Of a DNA stretch of 34,320 nucleotides, positions 24,781 to 32,934 are shown piece by piece. The position numbers were made by a program, and so were the translations under genes. Location of the stretch: contig PLLL01000035.1 of the NCBI GenBank assembly GCA_003141235.1, positions 1 to 34,320 of the forward strand, written 5' to 3'. The stretch's first letter is position 1. Each line of letters opens with the position of its first letter. A model generated the notes under the pieces. The model worked only from the letters and a program-made list of their open reading frames with translations. It had not been told where the DNA came from and ran no database searches. This DNA is from Dehalococcoidia bacterium (GTDB lineage: Bacteria; Chloroflexota; Dehalococcoidia; Dehalococcoidales; RBG-16-60-22).

Positions 24781-24800
24781 AGCGCATGGAGGATATTGAA

Positions 24801-25016
24801 ATGAAAGAGTGGATAGAGTTTATCAAGGCTGTTATCCGGCCCTTCATCATCGTCTGGGGCGCTGTCCTCTACGGGATTTGCATCATCAAGGCGATTGAAG
24901 TACCGGACTTGCTGGCGGTGCTGGTCACCGCTGTTATCACCGAGTACTTTGGTGAAAGAGCCGTTTTAAGGTTCAAGGAAAATGCCGCCAGCGGAGACAC
25001 AAAGGGGGAATCATGA
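24801..25016 (+). CDS. Small membrane protein (holin-like?)
   Basis: MKEWIEFIKAVIRPFIIVWGAVLYGICIIKAIEVPDLLAVLVTAVITEYFGERAVLRFKE; two hydrophobic segments. Confidence 0.5.
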   Translation: MKEWIEFIKAVIRPFIIVWGAVLYGICIIKAIEVPDLLAVLVTAVITEYFGERAVLRFKENAASGDTKGES

Positions 25017-27010
25017 GGCAATTATCTACTACGCTTTTAACTGCCCAGAAGCAGGCAGCTACAATCCCTTGTGTCAAAGTTGCCGCCGCCAATAAAATTG
25101 CCGGCGTGGTCAGGTACGACTGGAGCCGTCTTTATACCGGCTCCGAGGATGATTATTACCATGCCATGGCCATGCCCGGCGATGGCTCCCTTATCCGCGC
25201 CAGGGCAACGCTGCCGGCTGATTCACGGAAGCTCTACCGCCAGCGGGTGGCCGATCCCGGTGCGGGCAGCGATTTCAGCCAGTGGACTTATACCGGACAG
25301 TATAATGCCGTCGTAACAGCAGCGGCGGCGCTGGGCGCCGAGGTGTCCATCTTCTGGACCAACACCAGTCGTGAGATCAGGCGTATCAAGAGCACCGATT
25401 ACGGCGTCAGCTGGGGCAGTTCCGAGCTTATCGACTATACGCCTACCACCGCTATTTACGGTCTGACAGCCGCCTACAAATCTAACGGCGATCTGGCTAT
25501 TTTCTTCGCTGACCAGGCTACGCTTTACGTTAAAAAGAACTTAAGCGGCACCTGGCAGACCAAGGCGGCCTGGGATAAGACCACCGGCAACCTGTCCGGC
25601 GCGGCAGCTATCTACAGCGGCGACTGGTATCTGCTGCTGACCGGCAAGGATAGTTCCGGTAATTTCAAGCTCTGGAGCCTGGTTTATGGCGATGGCGGCG
25701 AAGTCGCCGCCGGAAGCTGGTCGGCGCTGAAAGAGCTGGCCTCGGCGCCGTCCGGCGGAACATTCGAGTATCGCCAGCCGTTCCTGGACAAAACCGATGC
25801 CTGCAGATGTTTCTTCGTCGAGGCGTTTACCGGCAATGAGGCCTATAGCCGGCCTTTCTGGTCATATGCAGTTCCCGGCGCGAGTTTCGTCGATGGCCTG
25901 TGGCATGAGCCGGTACCGTTTAATCTTTCATCCGCGTATGGTCTGTCCATACGCCACCTGGGCGACTATGCCTGGCTGACTGCCCCCGGCGGCGTGTGGC
26001 GAGCGCCGATGGCAGCTCAAAGTATTGATTTGACGGAAGACATCATCAGCGTCAGACAGGAGCTTGACGAAAAGGCGGGCACTATAACCATTGAATTAAA
26101 GAATGAAGACGGAAAATATACCGCGCCGGGGCAGGGTGACCTGGCTGTCCTCGATATCGGCTGCCAGATAGAATTCAGTCCGGGCTACGTGACGGCGGAC
26201 GGCAGCGAGTGGAGCGCCGGGCCGAGCTTTTTCCTTGAAGCCCTGGAGCATAACAGCGCCGGCGGTCTTGCCAGCCTGGTACTTCACGCACGGGATGGTT
26301 GGGCGGCGCTCGGGGAATGGGAGGCCAGACACCAGTTCCGCTGGAACAAAACTACCGGTGATTTCAGCGTTAAATCCATTATCGCTTTCGTGCTGGGCAG
26401 GGCCGGCCTGAAGCTGGAAGTGGAATCGCAGTCGGCGGTGATAACCGGCTTTTACCCGGACTTTACGGTCAGTCCGGGCGATGACGGCCGGACGGTTATA
26501 ACCCGGCTGCTGTCTTTCGTTCCCGATGTCCTTTTCGTTGAGGGCGATAAAGCATATCTTGTTAATCCGCTGGCTACCGATAACTCCGTTTACAGCTATG
26601 GCGGGGCGCATACTATCCGGGAAGGCCGTTATCGCCTAGGAGCTATGGGTAAAAATCGCGTGCAGGTGGAAGGTGATGCCAGCGGCGCGTTGGTTCTGGC
26701 CGATAATTTCACCTGGGACGAAATAGGCCGGAGTTATGACCGCCTGGACAAGGTAGGGGATAAAAACCTGAGTACAGTGGCCAAAGCTAAAGACCGCGGC
26801 CAGGCCATTTTAAGAGAAATGGAAATCAAGGCGGTGAGCGGCGCGATTGTCACACCCGTAAACTGCGGGCAGCAGCTATATGATGTCATCGATATTACCG
26901 ATGTAAAGGCCGGGCTCAACGCCGCCAAGAGAAGGGTGCTCGGTCTGGTACTGGTCTACCAGCCCCGCCGGGGGGAATACAGCCAGCGTATCTTGCTGGG
27001 AGGGGTGTAG
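25013..27010 (+). CDS. Phage tail/attachment-like protein (BNR-like propeller plus hub-like C-terminal region)
   Basis: 665 aa; STDYGVSWGSSELIDY BNR-like repeat in N-terminal half; C-terminal region with EDIISVRQELDEKAGTITIELKNEDG and DGRTVITRLLSFVPDVLFVEGDKAYLVNP. Confidence 0.5.
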   Translation: MRQLSTTLLTAQKQAATIPCVKVAAANKIAGVVRYDWSRLYTGSEDDYYHAMAMPGDGSLIRARATLPADSRKLYRQRVADPGAGSDFSQWTYTGQYNAVVTAAAALGAEVSIFWTNTSREIRRIKSTDYGVSWGSSELIDYTPTTAIYGLTAAYKSNGDLAIFFADQATLYVKKNLSGTWQTKAAWDKTTGNLSGAAAIYSGDWYLLLTGKDSSGNFKLWSLVYGDGGEVAAGSWSALKELASAPSGGTFEYRQPFLDKTDACRCFFVEAFTGNEAYSRPFWSYAVPGASFVDGLWHEPVPFNLSSAYGLSIRHLGDYAWLTAPGGVWRAPMAAQSIDLTEDIISVRQELDEKAGTITIELKNEDGKYTAPGQGDLAVLDIGCQIEFSPGYVTADGSEWSAGPSFFLEALEHNSAGGLASLVLHARDGWAALGEWEARHQFRWNKTTGDFSVKSIIAFVLGRAGLKLEVESQSAVITGFYPDFTVSPGDDGRTVITRLLSFVPDVLFVEGDKAYLVNPLATDNSVYSYGGAHTIREGRYRLGAMGKNRVQVEGDASGALVLADNFTWDEIGRSYDRLDKVGDKNLSTVAKAKDRGQAILREMEIKAVSGAIVTPVNCGQQLYDVIDITDVKAGLNAAKRRVLGLVLVYQPRRGEYSQRILLGGV

Positions 27011-27011
27011 T

Positions 27012-27224
27012 ATGAAATTACGAAAAGCGGAACTCAGGAGTTTCAACTCCGGCAACTATACGGCCACGATACGTATTGCGGGGGGATACAAAGTTTACCT
27101 GGAAGATTTGAGCGTAGCGCGGAATCTGGCCACGGCGGAAATGGTGACCGGCCGCAATGTCGCCGTGATATTTTTCGATGATAATAACCCCAAAGATGCG
27201 GTTATCGTGGCGGTTTACACATGA
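27012..27224 (+). CDS. Small phage structural protein
   Basis: MKLRKAELRSFNSGNYTATIRIAGGYKVYLEDLSVARNLATAEMVTGRNVAVIFFDDNNPKDAVIVAVYT; beta-rich, last gene of the co-directional set. Confidence 0.5.
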   Translation: MKLRKAELRSFNSGNYTATIRIAGGYKVYLEDLSVARNLATAEMVTGRNVAVIFFDDNNPKDAVIVAVYT

Positions 27225-27393
27225 TCCCCGGGTTTATATAGCTTGCTGTGGAGACCAGGCGTTAAGCGCTTTCCTGCACTTCCAGGGTAAGTATCTTTTC
27301 TGAGCCGCCTTCGAGATAAAGAAAGACCACCCGGTTTTACTGACTAAGCTCCGGATGGTCGGCGGCTTATAGGCCTCCAGCGATTACGTTAAA

Positions 27394-28182
27394 TTAAGAT
27401 TTATCGCTGACAAAAGACTTAAAACGTGCCATTAGACTTTCTTTAAACTCGATGAACTCCGTCCTGGTGACATATTGTCCGGTGCCGGCATCTCTGGTGC
27501 CCTTGCCGCGGATTAGCATTGGCAGGCTTCTCTGGGCGGCTTCAAAGACGGTGTGGGTCAGTTCATTATTCACCAGCTTGTTCTGCACCATCCTCAGGTT
27601 GCGCCGGATTACATCTTCGCTGATATCGAGTTTGGCAGCGGCTTGTTCGAGGCTGGCGCCGCCGGCGATAGCGCTTAAAATCAGTGACTCTTTAGAGTTC
27701 AGGTTAGCCAGGATGTTATCAATCTGCTGGTTGATGGTAGCCACATCTTTGAACTCTATAAGCACTTTGGCCGCCAGTCCCGGCAGGAACAGCTCATCGA
27801 TGATAGGGAGGCTTCCCTGAGCGACCACCCTGATGATATTCAGTAGATATTCGGGTTCGATATCTTTGGTAAGGCAGGCGCTGGCGCCGCACTTGATGGC
27901 CTGGAATATCTTTTCCTCGGCCTTTTTCTCCAGAATAAGGATAACAGAAACCGAAGGGAGGTTCCGCTTGATGCGGCGGGTAATATCACATCCATCGGTC
28001 GCGGTATCTTGAAGACTCAGGATGGCAATGTGCGGCGGATTAGCTTCGATGAGGGGAAGAGCCTCTTCGTTGCCGGTCGCTTCGCCGGTTACTTCAAAGT
28101 CTTCCTCACCCGAGAGGATGAAGTGAATACCCTCTCGGAAAAGAACCTGCGGGTCTGAAAGAAACACTCTTATTTTTTCCAT
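27394..28182 (-). CDS. Degenerate-receiver (pseudo-receiver) LuxR/NarL-type response regulator
   Basis: REC-like N-terminus MEKIRVFLSDPQVLFREGIHFIL and HTH LNSKESLILSAIAGGASLEQAAAKLDISEDVIRRNL; phosphoacceptor Asp position is Ser (HIAILSLQDT). Confidence 0.8.
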   Translation of the reverse strand: MEKIRVFLSDPQVLFREGIHFILSGEEDFEVTGEATGNEEALPLIEANPPHIAILSLQDTATDGCDITRRIKRNLPSVSVILILEKKAEEKIFQAIKCGASACLTKDIEPEYLLNIIRVVAQGSLPIIDELFLPGLAAKVLIEFKDVATINQQIDNILANLNSKESLILSAIAGGASLEQAAAKLDISEDVIRRNLRMVQNKLVNNELTHTVFEAAQRSLPMLIRGKGTRDAGTGQYVTRTEFIEFKESLMARFKSFVSDKS

Positions 28183-28430
28183 CTTTTCTATCGTCCTGCC
28201 CTTAAAATAGATTCATATATTCTACATAATTATTTTACTCTTTCCAATTTAACATAGAAAAATAAAAATGTGTCTAAGGATTATAAATTAATCATAAAGA
28301 TTTATAAACTTTTAATTAAGAAATAATACCGGAATGAAAAAAGGAAGCGAAAACAAAGTAAAAACGAGGTATCTATTGTTGATGGTGTGGAATAAAGGCG
28401 AACTTGCCCGGAGAACAAGGCAAGTGATAT

Positions 28431-29129
28431 TCAACTGGATATAGGCCGGATAAACTTGTAGCCGATGCCGTGCTCGGTTACGATGATGCCGGGGGTCTCG
28501 GAATTATCCTCGATTTTTTGCCTGAGGTGCTGGATATGCACCCTCAGCAGGTCACGGGCGTCCACGTAGGTGTCTCCCCAGACCTTGGCGAGCAGACTCT
28601 CATGGGATAGTATACGGCCTTCATTCCGGATGAGGTGATAGAGCAATTTTCTTTCCGTAGAGGTAAGCTTTATCGGTTTACCGTTCAGGAGGACTTCATT
28701 ACGGGCAAAGTCTACGGATAGCTTGCCGGAAGTAAATGGGCGTTCATCACCGGGTACACCCAGTCCTTGGACGCGCCGCAGGACGGCCTGCACCCGGGCG
28801 ATAAGCTCGATATGGCTAAAAGGTTTGGTGATATAATCGTCGGCGCCCAGTTCCAGCCCTTTGGCAATGTCCGTATCCTCGCCCCTGACGGTCAGCATGA
28901 GTACCGGAACATCGGAGAAACGGCGTATCTCTTTAAGTACCTGGTAGCCATCCATGTCCGGCAGGCCGATATCGAGGATTACAACATCAGGACTTTCATT
29001 CTCGACGAGGTCTACACCTTTACGCCCGTTGGCCGCCGTTATCACTGTAGTACCACTCCATCGCAGTTGGAAACACAACGAAACGACTTCAACGATACCG
29101 GGGTCGTCTTCTACTACCAGAACCTTCAT
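28431..29129 (-). CDS. OmpR/PhoB-family response regulator
   Basis: MKVLVVEDDPGIVEVV, PDVVILDIGLPDMDGYQVLKEIR, ADDYITKPFSHIELIARVQAVLRR, winged-helix C-terminus. Confidence 0.95.
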   Translation of the reverse strand: MKVLVVEDDPGIVEVVSLCFQLRWSGTTVITAANGRKGVDLVENESPDVVILDIGLPDMDGYQVLKEIRRFSDVPVLMLTVRGEDTDIAKGLELGADDYITKPFSHIELIARVQAVLRRVQGLGVPGDERPFTSGKLSVDFARNEVLLNGKPIKLTSTERKLLYHLIRNEGRILSHESLLAKVWGDTYVDARDLLRVHIQHLRQKIEDNSETPGIIVTEHGIGYKFIRPISS

Positions 29130-29140
29130 AGCGCTCCTTA

Positions 29141-29854
29141 TCAAACAGCCCGTGTTGAAGGTCTTCGCGGCACAAAGAAGGAAAAGGTGCTACCGCTACC
29201 CGAGTCGCTTTCAACCCAGATTCTACCTCTATGCAGCTCGATAACCTGTTTGGACAATGCCAGCCCCAGCCCCAGTCCTGGTTGGCGCTGCCTGTCGGCG
29301 GCGATACGGCTGTAAGGTTTGAATAGACGGGACTGCTCTTCCTTGGCGATGCCTATACCGTTATCTTTTACGGCTACCATAATGCCGGAGTCCTGTTCCC
29401 ATACCTTTATGGAAATACTGCCGCCCTGGGGTGTGAACTTAACGGCATTGGTCATCAGGTTCATTAATACCTGCTCCAGCCTTGGCCCATCTCCGTGGAT
29501 GATGGGTAAATAACCGGGTAAGTCCGTCGTAAGCTTATGCCCTTTGCCCTGAAGAAGCGGAGTGATTTGCACGCACACTCCTTGAACAATCGACTTCATA
29601 TCCACCGGCTCGAACTGCATCTGGATTTTTCCGCTGCCTGTTTTCACAGTGTCTAAAAGTTCGGCCAGCCGTTTTTCCAGCGTGTTGGAGTTCTGAATGA
29701 TGGTCTGAATAAGCTTCTGGGAGGATTTATCGGCGATGTTCTCAAGTTCTTCGCCCAATAAACCTGCCGCGGCAATAATCGAGGTCAGGGGAGTTTTTAA
29801 TTCATGGCTGAGGGTATCAATAAACCTCAACCATTCTTCTTCTTTAGTTTCCAT
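29141..29854 (-). CDS. Cytoplasmic sensor histidine kinase without recognisable sensor domain
   Basis: FIDTLSHELKTPLTSI H-box, NLMTNAVKFTP N-box, DNGIGIAKEE, GLGLGLALSKQVIELHRGRIWVES. Confidence 0.93.
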   Translation of the reverse strand: METKEEEWLRFIDTLSHELKTPLTSIIAAAGLLGEELENIADKSSQKLIQTIIQNSNTLEKRLAELLDTVKTGSGKIQMQFEPVDMKSIVQGVCVQITPLLQGKGHKLTTDLPGYLPIIHGDGPRLEQVLMNLMTNAVKFTPQGGSISIKVWEQDSGIMVAVKDNGIGIAKEEQSRLFKPYSRIAADRQRQPGLGLGLALSKQVIELHRGRIWVESDSGSGSTFSFFVPRRPSTRAV

Positions 29855-29983
29855 TCTTTATATGCCTTTAATAACGGGCGTTAGATTTAATTTAATGTAG
29901 CACGTTTTCAGGCGTGTATCAAGTATTAACGTCCGTAACAGGGTGGCTTAAGCAGACGGTACTTAAAGCGGCACAGGGTAAGG

Positions 29984-30370
29984 CTATTTGGCCATTCCTT
30001 TAGCCATGTTTTTCAGAATGCTAAGGATGCCGATGACGGCCCGTTGTACCTCAGGAGGCTCTTCGCCAAGCATTCTGGCCACATACGGGTCAAGCTGCCG
30101 GCTGGTATAGCGTGCCCCGGTTTCTTCAACCCCGCCATGAGCCTGAGGAGAGAGAAAACCGGCCAGGGTGAATAGCTCATCCTCGTCAAAACCCAGGGGC
30201 TTGGCGATACGACGCAATATCCGCGCTGATGGAAAGCGTTCGCCCCTTTCTATCCGCCCCAGATGAGATGAAGATACACTGGACTCTGCGGCGAGCTCCT
30301 GGAGAGTTAAAGGGACCTTGATTCTTTGCTGCTTAATTATTTTTCCCAGGTCACTATTAGAATAATCCAT
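29984..30370 (-). CDS. XRE-family HTH transcriptional regulator
   Basis: LGKIIKQQRIKVPLTLQELAAESSVSSSHLGRIERGERFPSARILRRIAKPLG. Confidence 0.92.
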   Translation of the reverse strand: MDYSNSDLGKIIKQQRIKVPLTLQELAAESSVSSSHLGRIERGERFPSARILRRIAKPLGFDEDELFTLAGFLSPQAHGGVEETGARYTSRQLDPYVARMLGEEPPEVQRAVIGILSILKNMAKGMAK

Positions 30371-30378
30371 AACATTAT

Positions 30379-30407
30379 ATTATAATATGCCATTTGGCAA
30401 ATGTCAA
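30379..30407 (-). promoter_or_regulatory. Perfect-consensus promoter with operator-like palindrome in the spacer
   Basis: Minus strand TTGACA-TTTGCCAAATGGCATAT(17)-TATAAT; GCCAAATGGC palindrome; -10 ends 8 nt before the ATG. Confidence 0.75.
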
Positions 30408-30473
30408 GCCCCTGTGAGGCGCATTCACTAGCGCTATGTCCATATTTTGGCTTTTTAGTGTTGCCGGAATTTC

Positions 30474-30502
30474 TTGACGCTTTTACGTTCCGACTATATA
30501 AT
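30474..30502 (+). promoter_or_regulatory. Promoter of the FAD oxidoreductase leader
   Basis: TTGACG-17 bp-TATAAT. Confidence 0.7.
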
Positions 30503-30532
30503 TAATTCAGTCTTGCGCCTGCTGTCCGGAGG

Positions 30533-30580
30533 GATTAAAGCCGAGAGGCTTCTTTAATCGTTATGAATCTCGGCTTTTTT
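30533..30580 (+). promoter_or_regulatory. Candidate transcription attenuator (terminator / alternative hairpin) in 5' leader
   Basis: Terminator stem AAAGCCGAGA (30537-30546)/TCTCGGCTTT (30568-30577) + TTTTTT; competing stem GATTAAAG (30533-30540)/CTTTAATC (30552-30559). Confidence 0.6.
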
Positions 30581-30603
30581 ATGGGTGAAGAATACCGGGT
30601 GAA

Positions 30604-31992
30604 ATGATGAAGAGCTACGATGTTATTATCATAGGTGGCGGTCCGGCGGGGATTTTCGCCGCTCTGGAGCTTTGCCAGGCAACCGGCCTGAAAATTCTCC
30701 TTATCGAAAAGGGTAAGGACATCATCGGGCGGCGGTGTCCGGTAAGAGACACGGGCAGTACGTGCGTATCGTGCCGGCCGTGTAATTTGGTCTGCGGTCT
30801 GGGTGGGGCGGGCGCTTTTAGCGATGGCAAGCTGGTTTTATCTTCTGAGGTCGGCGGACATCTGGAGGATTACCTCGGTAAAGAGCCTACGGCCAGACTC
30901 ATTAAATACGTGGATGATTTATATCTTAAATTCGGCGCCTCGGAAAAGGTTTACGGCGGTGATGGCGCCGTCGCTGAAATCGGCCGGAGAGCTGAACAGG
31001 TCGGGCTGCGCCTGATACCTACACCCGTACGCCACATGGGCACGGAAAACTGCTATTCGGTGCTGAAAGCGATGCAGGATTATCTGGCGCCGAAAATGGA
31101 ATTGAAACTCTGCTGCATGGCCGCGGAGATAATCACGGATAAAGGCGTCGTTCAAGGCGTCCGGACTGAAGACGGTGAAGAATATCGCTGTAAATACCTC
31201 ATTTTAGCGCCTGGCCGTGAAGGGGCCGACTGGTTATCCCATGAAGCCGCACGGCTCCGCCTGACCATGAATATTAATCCGGTGGATATCGGCGTCAGGG
31301 TAGAAGTGCCGGTCGAGGTTTTGAAAGAATTGACCGATGTTCTGTATGAAGTCAAGCTGGAATATACATCGCAGAGTTTCAGCGACCGTATCAGGACGTT
31401 CTGCATGTGCCCGGCCGGCGAGGTTATCATGGAGTCTACCGGCGGCAACGATCCTGTGGTGACGGTCAATGGACACAGCTATGCCAGCCATAAAAGCCCC
31501 AATACCAATTTTGCTTTGCTGGTCAGCACTAATTTTACCAGCCCCTTCCACGAGCCGATTGCCTACGGTAAATATCTCGCTAAACTCGCCAATTTTCTTG
31601 GCGGGGGTGTGCTGGTACAGCGCTTCGGCGACCTGCTGGATGGTCACCGCTCCACAATAGAGCGTATCAGGGAGGGTAAGGTTAAACCTACCCTAAAGAG
31701 CGCCACCCCCGGCGATTTGAGTTTCGCGCTTCCCTTCCGGCATCTTACCGGCCTGATAGAGATGCTGATGGCGATGGATAAGCTGACCCCGGGCGTGGCC
31801 TCGCCGGATACGCTGATGTATGGGATAGAGGTCAAGTTTTACTCCTTCCGGCCCAAGCTGAGTTCCTGCATGGAGACGGAAGTCCGCAACATGTTCGCCG
31901 TTGGTGACGGCACCGGCGTCAGCCGCGGGCTGGTGCAGGCATCGGCCTCCGGCCTGGTGGCTGCCGTTGAAATCATGAAAAGAAGCGAGTAG
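30604..31992 (+). CDS. NAD(P)/FAD-dependent oxidoreductase (COG2509-like)
   Basis: DVIIIGGGPAGIFAALELCQATGLKILLIEKGKDI dinucleotide-binding motif; NLVCGLGGAGAFSDGKLVLSSEVGG; FAVGDGTGVSRGLVQASASG. Confidence 0.92.
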   Translation: MMKSYDVIIIGGGPAGIFAALELCQATGLKILLIEKGKDIIGRRCPVRDTGSTCVSCRPCNLVCGLGGAGAFSDGKLVLSSEVGGHLEDYLGKEPTARLIKYVDDLYLKFGASEKVYGGDGAVAEIGRRAEQVGLRLIPTPVRHMGTENCYSVLKAMQDYLAPKMELKLCCMAAEIITDKGVVQGVRTEDGEEYRCKYLILAPGREGADWLSHEAARLRLTMNINPVDIGVRVEVPVEVLKELTDVLYEVKLEYTSQSFSDRIRTFCMCPAGEVIMESTGGNDPVVTVNGHSYASHKSPNTNFALLVSTNFTSPFHEPIAYGKYLAKLANFLGGGVLVQRFGDLLDGHRSTIERIREGKVKPTLKSATPGDLSFALPFRHLTGLIEMLMAMDKLTPGVASPDTLMYGIEVKFYSFRPKLSSCMETEVRNMFAVGDGTGVSRGLVQASASGLVAAVEIMKRSE

Positions 31993-32007
31993 AGCTGAAA
32001 ATATACC

Positions 32008-32036
32008 TTGACATCGTGCTTGCTTGCGTCTACAAT
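32008..32036 (+). promoter_or_regulatory. Promoter for rpsU leader
   Basis: TTGACA-17 bp-TACAAT. Confidence 0.7.
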
Positions 32037-32042
32037 ATATGG

Positions 32043-32139
32043 GTGTGTTTATTAAAAACACACTTGGGTATTGACTGAATCTGGGGGTTTGGCCGGTACA
32101 AATGCCAACCCCTATAATATTGGCCGGTAATTTGCCGGC
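32043..32139 (+). promoter_or_regulatory. Structured 5' leader of rpsU (three consecutive hairpins)
   Basis: GTGTGTTT-attaa-AAACACAC; GGGGTTTGGC...GCCAACCCC; GCCGG-taatttg-CCGGC. Confidence 0.5.
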
Positions 32140-32171
32140 AGGATATTGGTACAGAAGGGGAGTGATGGTCA

Positions 32172-32381
32172 TTGGCAGATGTTACGGCTGGCCAAGATGA
32201 AAGCTTCGATAGTTTGCTCAAGCGGTTTAACCGGAAGGTGCAGACGGATGGCATATTAGCCGAGCTGCGCCGCCGCGAGCACTATGAAAAACCAAGCATC
32301 AAACGCAAGAGAAAGAAAGCCGCCAAGAAACGCGGCGCTGCCAGAGGCGCCAGGGTGTTCCGCCGCGCAACTATGCGCTAG
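32172..32381 (+). CDS. rpsU: Small ribosomal subunit protein bS21
   Basis: ESFDSLLKRFNRKVQTDGILAELRRREHYEKPSIKRKRKKAAKKR; TTG start. Confidence 0.92.
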   Translation: MADVTAGQDESFDSLLKRFNRKVQTDGILAELRRREHYEKPSIKRKRKKAAKKRGAARGARVFRRATMR

Positions 32382-32422
32382 ATTGAAAGGCCGATAAGAA
32401 CGGCTAAAAGCAGGTTCCCTCT

Positions 32423-32881
32423 ATGGAGCAGGAAGCAGAGCTTAAAAAGAAATTAGCTGACGATCTTAAGCAGGCGATGAAGAGTGGTAATACCGTCAAG
32501 CGTGACACTCTCCGCCTGCTTATTACTTCTATCAATTACGCTGAAAGCGCCAAGCAAGCCCCTTCCACCGATGCCGATGTCCTCGGCGCGGTAGTTAAAG
32601 AAGTTAAACGACACCAGGAAAGCATCGACGCTTTTAAATTAGGGAAACGGGCGGACCTGGTAGCTAAAGAAGAAGCCGAGATGGTCGTACTCCAGAGCTA
32701 CATGCCTAAGCAACTAAGCAGGGATGAGATAGTTGCTGCGGTGAAAGAAGTTATGGCGGCGGAGGGGGCTAAAGGCCCCGGTGATAAGGGCAAAGTAATG
32801 CAGCAGTTGATGCCCAAGCTCAAGGGTAAAGCGGACGGCAAAGAAATCAACGACGTGGTGACCCAGTTACTTAGTCAGTAG
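32423..32881 (+). CDS. GatB/YqeY domain-containing protein
   Basis: LKKKLADDLKQAMKSGNTVKRDTLRLLITSINYAE...YMPKQLSRDEIVAAVKEVMAA...GKVMQQLMPKLKGKADGKEINDVVTQLL. Confidence 0.92.
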   Translation: MEQEAELKKKLADDLKQAMKSGNTVKRDTLRLLITSINYAESAKQAPSTDADVLGAVVKEVKRHQESIDAFKLGKRADLVAKEEAEMVVLQSYMPKQLSRDEIVAAVKEVMAAEGAKGPGDKGKVMQQLMPKLKGKADGKEINDVVTQLLSQ

Positions 32882-32934
32882 GGGCGGTGGCGTAAAATAC
32901 TTAACCCTATTTATCAAACCATCAATTTTTCGAA

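Noticed and set aside
31693-32172. 159-aa minus ORF covering the rpsU promoter region
   Set aside because: Overlaps the 3' end of the FAD oxidoreductase and the promoter/hairpin leader; no protein-like features.
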